9,396 nt of DNA from Paenibacillus sp. (GTDB lineage: Bacteria; Bacillota; Bacilli; Paenibacillales; Paenibacillaceae). How positions within the stretch are numbered: position 1 is the stretch's first letter; every line of letters begins with the position of its first letter. The stretch spans positions 1 to 9,396 of the forward strand of contig JAQSXN010000100.1 of assembly GCA_029256665.1 (NCBI GenBank). The letters are read 5' to 3'. Positions 7,633 to 9,396 of the stretch are shown piece after piece. Position numbers and translations under genes: made by a program. The notes beneath the pieces were generated by a model, which saw only the letters and a list, made by a program, of their open reading frames with translations, made no database searches and was not told the DNA's origin.

Positions 7633-7866
7633 ATGCCAGCAGTTGTCGGTTTCGTGAAAATCGTCAGCACCGGAGGAGGCTCCATCGTCCAATTCGGCGA
7701 TACGGTCCAAGTTTCTCCTTCCAGCACCTCCAAGACGTACGCGGGTTCGGGCTCCTTCCTGACTGGAAGTTTAACGAATTCGAACAATGCGGTCAGCGCG
7801 ACCAATTCGCTTGATCCCGATGTGCAGGACAACACGAACGTGCCGAACGGAGTCAATATCGTATGA
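7633..7866 (+). CDS. gerPA: Spore germination protein GerPA
   Basis: This 77-residue protein belongs to the GerPA/GerPF family. GerP proteins are made in the mother cell late in sporulation and are located in the spore coat, where they help nutrients reach the germinant receptors. Visible family features are the MPAVVG start, the segment FVKIVSTGGGSIVQFGD (7-23), the KTYAGSGSF motif (34-42) and NSLDPDVQD (58-66). The ATG at 7633 follows GAGGGTGATC; the frame is open further upstream but the family N-terminus begins here. Composition is rich in Ser, Thr, Gly and Asn, with no signal peptide or membrane segment. GerPF is a close paralogue. First position in the cluster and linkage to gerPB favour GerPA. 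Confidence 0.9.
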   Translation: MPAVVGFVKIVSTGGGSIVQFGDTVQVSPSSTSKTYAGSGSFLTGSLTNSNNAVSATNSLDPDVQDNTNVPNGVNIV

Positions 7867-8072
7867 ATTGGACCATTCATCAATACATTACGATTCACGC
7901 TCTTCGGGTGGACAGCATCACCAACAGCTCCGTCCTGCAGGTAGGCAGCGCCGGAGCCATCCGGTCGCTGTCGCAGCTCTACAATTCGGGTGGTTTCTCC
8001 GGCCCGGCGCCGGACTTGGCGGAAGATAATCCGCTATCTTTTGTGCCGCTGCCAAGACCCGATCACTCATAA
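7863..8072 (+). CDS. gerPB: Spore germination protein GerPB
   Basis: The 69-residue protein matches the GerPB family: MNWTIHQYITIHALRVDSI at the start, then NSSVLQVGSAGAIRSLSQLYN (21-41) and a Pro-rich tail typical of the family (PAPDLAED, VPLPRPDHS). It is a spore-coat protein needed with the other GerP proteins for germinant access. It starts in the ATGA overlap with the gerPA stop, so translation is coupled. Its length is slightly shorter than in Bacillus because the tail is reduced. The central ALRVDSITNSSVLQVGS (13-29) is the same module seen in its GerP neighbours. Confidence 0.93.
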   Translation: MNWTIHQYITIHALRVDSITNSSVLQVGSAGAIRSLSQLYNSGGFSGPAPDLAEDNPLSFVPLPRPDHS

Positions 8073-8093
8073 CCAATTAGGGAGGCACTAGCG

Positions 8094-8771
8094 ATGAAAG
8101 ATCCGAACGAATTAAATCCGTGGCAGGACTGGTCGGCCGAAGTCGGACGGAGACTCCATCAGCAGCAGCTCCAGATCGATCGGCTGGAGACCCAGCTTAC
8201 CCAGCTGCTTGGCAAATTCAAGGCGCTGGAAGCGAAACCGACCTATACGATCGAAAACATCAACTACCGGTTTGACCAATTGAAAGTAGAGAAGCTCGAA
8301 GGCACGCTGAATATCGGCATGACGCTGCCGGGCGGTTCAAACGGCGACGCCGCATTCCCTGGCACGGGCGAAGTCGAGCAATTGACGGTAGGCGACGATC
8401 CCAACTATTTCCCGGATGCGCAAGCTTCGGCTCCTCCGCAGCCTGAAGGACCCTTCAGGGAGTTGACGAAGCGGCTGGACGGATATGTCGCATCCGAAGG
8501 AGAGCGGCGCCTGCTGGGGCATGAGATGGAGCTGGGCATGCAGCTCGACGTACATCACAGGCGCAGCGTTCTGGAAGACGTGCGGAAGCAGCTGCCAAGC
8601 CGTATCCGCCATTACATCCAGCAAATGACGAGAGAAGAGCAAGACCAGGCGCGCGGCAATCCCGGCGACATGACGGAACGGATATTCCAGAAAACGAAGA
8701 GGGATGCCGAAGCCGCGATCGCCGCTTACATGAATCAATTAAAGTCCGCCTATCCCCCATCGGAAGGATGA
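8094..8771 (+). CDS. gerPC: Spore germination protein GerPC
   Basis: This is the largest GerP protein, with 225 residues. It begins with a Trp-containing segment and a probable coiled coil (about 13-48, QQQLQIDRLETQLTQLLGKF), a feature of the family. Next come YTIENINYRFDQLKVEKLEG (51-70) and TLNIGMTLPGG, a disordered acidic and Pro-rich stretch (about 90-120), and a charged helical C-terminal half (121-217). It is thought to act in the spore coat with the other GerP proteins and may serve as a structural partner through the coiled coil. AGGGAGG lies eight bases before the ATG. The gene is 21 bases after gerPB, and gerPD starts six bases after its stop. Assignment rests on sequence pattern plus third position in the cluster. 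Confidence 0.92.
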   Translation: MKDPNELNPWQDWSAEVGRRLHQQQLQIDRLETQLTQLLGKFKALEAKPTYTIENINYRFDQLKVEKLEGTLNIGMTLPGGSNGDAAFPGTGEVEQLTVGDDPNYFPDAQASAPPQPEGPFRELTKRLDGYVASEGERRLLGHEMELGMQLDVHHRRSVLEDVRKQLPSRIRHYIQQMTREEQDQARGNPGDMTERIFQKTKRDAEAAIAAYMNQLKSAYPPSEG

Positions 8772-8777
8772 TCCTCG

Positions 8778-9005
8778 TTGTTGAATTTCGAAGTTCATAA
8801 TCATCAATTATGCGTCGGCCGGATCGAGGTGCTTGGCGTAGCCAGCTCGTCTCTGCTGCAAGTCGGAGATACGAATCAAATGGCATTATACTCCATGTTC
8901 GATACGCCGCCAGAATCCGTCATCGTCGGGCCGATGGCGCCGCTCCCCGAACCGCAAGAAGCGGACAGCGCGGTCGGCGAAACGACCGTTACGGACTTTA
9001 TATGA
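8778..9005 (+). CDS. gerPD: Spore germination protein GerPD
   Basis: The 75-residue protein shows the GerPD pattern: a short beta-rich start with RIEVLGVASSSLLQVGD (15-31), followed by SMFDTPPESVIVGPMAPL (39-56), the most recognisable GerPD segment. An acidic tail (59-73) is longer than in Bacillus homologues. The start is a TTG at 8778 about nine bases after AAGGA; a second TTG directly follows and could also serve. The gene starts just after gerPC and its last codon and stop overlap the gerPE start (ATGA). Its role is as part of the GerP set that makes the spore coat permeable to germinants. Confidence 0.92.
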   Translation: MLNFEVHNHQLCVGRIEVLGVASSSLLQVGDTNQMALYSMFDTPPESVIVGPMAPLPEPQEADSAVGETTVTDFI

Positions 9006-9396
9006 GACTTCCTGACGGATACGGCCGCTGTTCGCCGGTTCGGACCGCTCAAGTCGGATTTTTAAACGTCATCAGTCTGGCATCCGCCTCGATCGTTCAA
9101 GTTGGCGACAGGGGTTCGACGCATGCTAGGTTGTCGGCCCTGGCCGTACAGCGCAAAGAGGATCATAGGACGGCCGGCGAAGCCTACTTCGAATCCTACG
9201 AGATATTCTCTCGTCCATGGCCGGTTTTGCGGGACCCCGCGTTCGATTCCGGACAAGCGATACAGTCGCGCGCTTGTCATGTCTCCCCCCGGATATCCGT
9301 CGGCTGCGTAAGCGTCATCGCGATCAGTTCCTCCTCCAGCCTTCATGTCGGGAACAGCTATTCGGTCATAGGAGAAGCTCGCGTCAAGCACATCCG
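9002..9396 (+). CDS. gerPE: Spore germination protein GerPE, cut by the window edge
   Basis: The frame beginning at ATG 9002, in the ATGA overlap with gerPD, stays open to the last base: 131 complete codons plus two bases. The order of features matches GerPE: an N-terminal module FLNVISLASASIVQVGD (20-36), LAVQRKED (47-54), a Phe-rich segment YFESYEIFSRPWPV (62-75), a second module CVSVIAISSSSSLHVGN (102-118), and GEARVKHI near the end. Bacillus GerPE ends shortly after an equivalent E-x-RIKHIR, so nearly the whole protein is present. Members of this family contribute to germinant access through the spore coat. No stop codon is visible, and gerPF would be expected just beyond the window. Confidence 0.9.
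   Translation, partial: MRLPDGYGRCSPVRTAQVGFLNVISLASASIVQVGDRGSTHARLSALAVQRKEDHRTAGEAYFESYEIFSRPWPVLRDPAFDSGQAIQSRACHVSPRISVGCVSVIAISSSSSLHVGNSYSVIGEARVKHI

Noticed and set aside
8337..8886. Two minus-strand open frames opposite gerPC and gerPD
   Set aside because: They are antisense to well-identified gerP genes and show no family features or ribosome binding sites.

Overview
The window looks like a piece of chromosome from a spore-forming, Gram-positive member of the Bacillales, most likely Paenibacillaceae (Paenibacillus or Cohnella type). This is inferred from the gerP spore-coat cluster, a T-box leader on metG, AAGGAGG-type ribosome binding sites, frequent GTG and TTG starts, and moderately GC-rich codon use. 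I see no mobile element, CRISPR array, rRNA or tRNA. Most of the content is ordinary housekeeping.

The left half is all on the minus strand. A high-affinity zinc importer is encoded in the order znuA (2888-1806), znuC (1730-900), znuB (916-107). It has a strong sigma-A-type promoter, and a Fur/Zur-type operator sits on the predicted start of transcription. A hairpin followed by T-rich sequence lies between znuA and znuC and could lower znuCB expression relative to znuA. Beyond znuB, the first 21 codons of a ccdA-like cytochrome c biogenesis gene run off the left edge. Upstream of znuA is metG (methionyl-tRNA synthetase, GTG start at 5050), preceded by a complete T-box riboswitch (5050-5410) with its own promoter. 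Upstream of that is a coupled zur-yidD pair (6273-5536). The zinc repressor Zur is therefore encoded about 3 kb from its probable target, the znu promoter.

The middle (6360-7493, minus strand) holds two small unrecognised membrane proteins of two helices each. Next is an Hsp20/alpha-crystallin-like protein that may be a spore protein.

The right end, from 7633, is on the plus strand: gerPA, gerPB, gerPC, gerPD and gerPE, the last cut by the window edge. GerP proteins help germinants pass through the spore coat. The genes are tightly packed (ATGA overlaps for PA/PB and PD/PE). The 140-base gap between the Hsp20-like gene and gerPA contains a perfect 12-base inverted repeat. Each arm carries a sequence resembling the mother-cell sigma-K -10 element, which suggests divergent late-sporulation expression of both sides.

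The observations most worth checking are a 17-residue module that recurs in GerPA, GerPB, GerPD and twice in GerPE (with a looser version in GerPC), the inverted-repeat divergent promoter, and the hairpin inside the znu operon. I did not find a clearly new multi-gene system.
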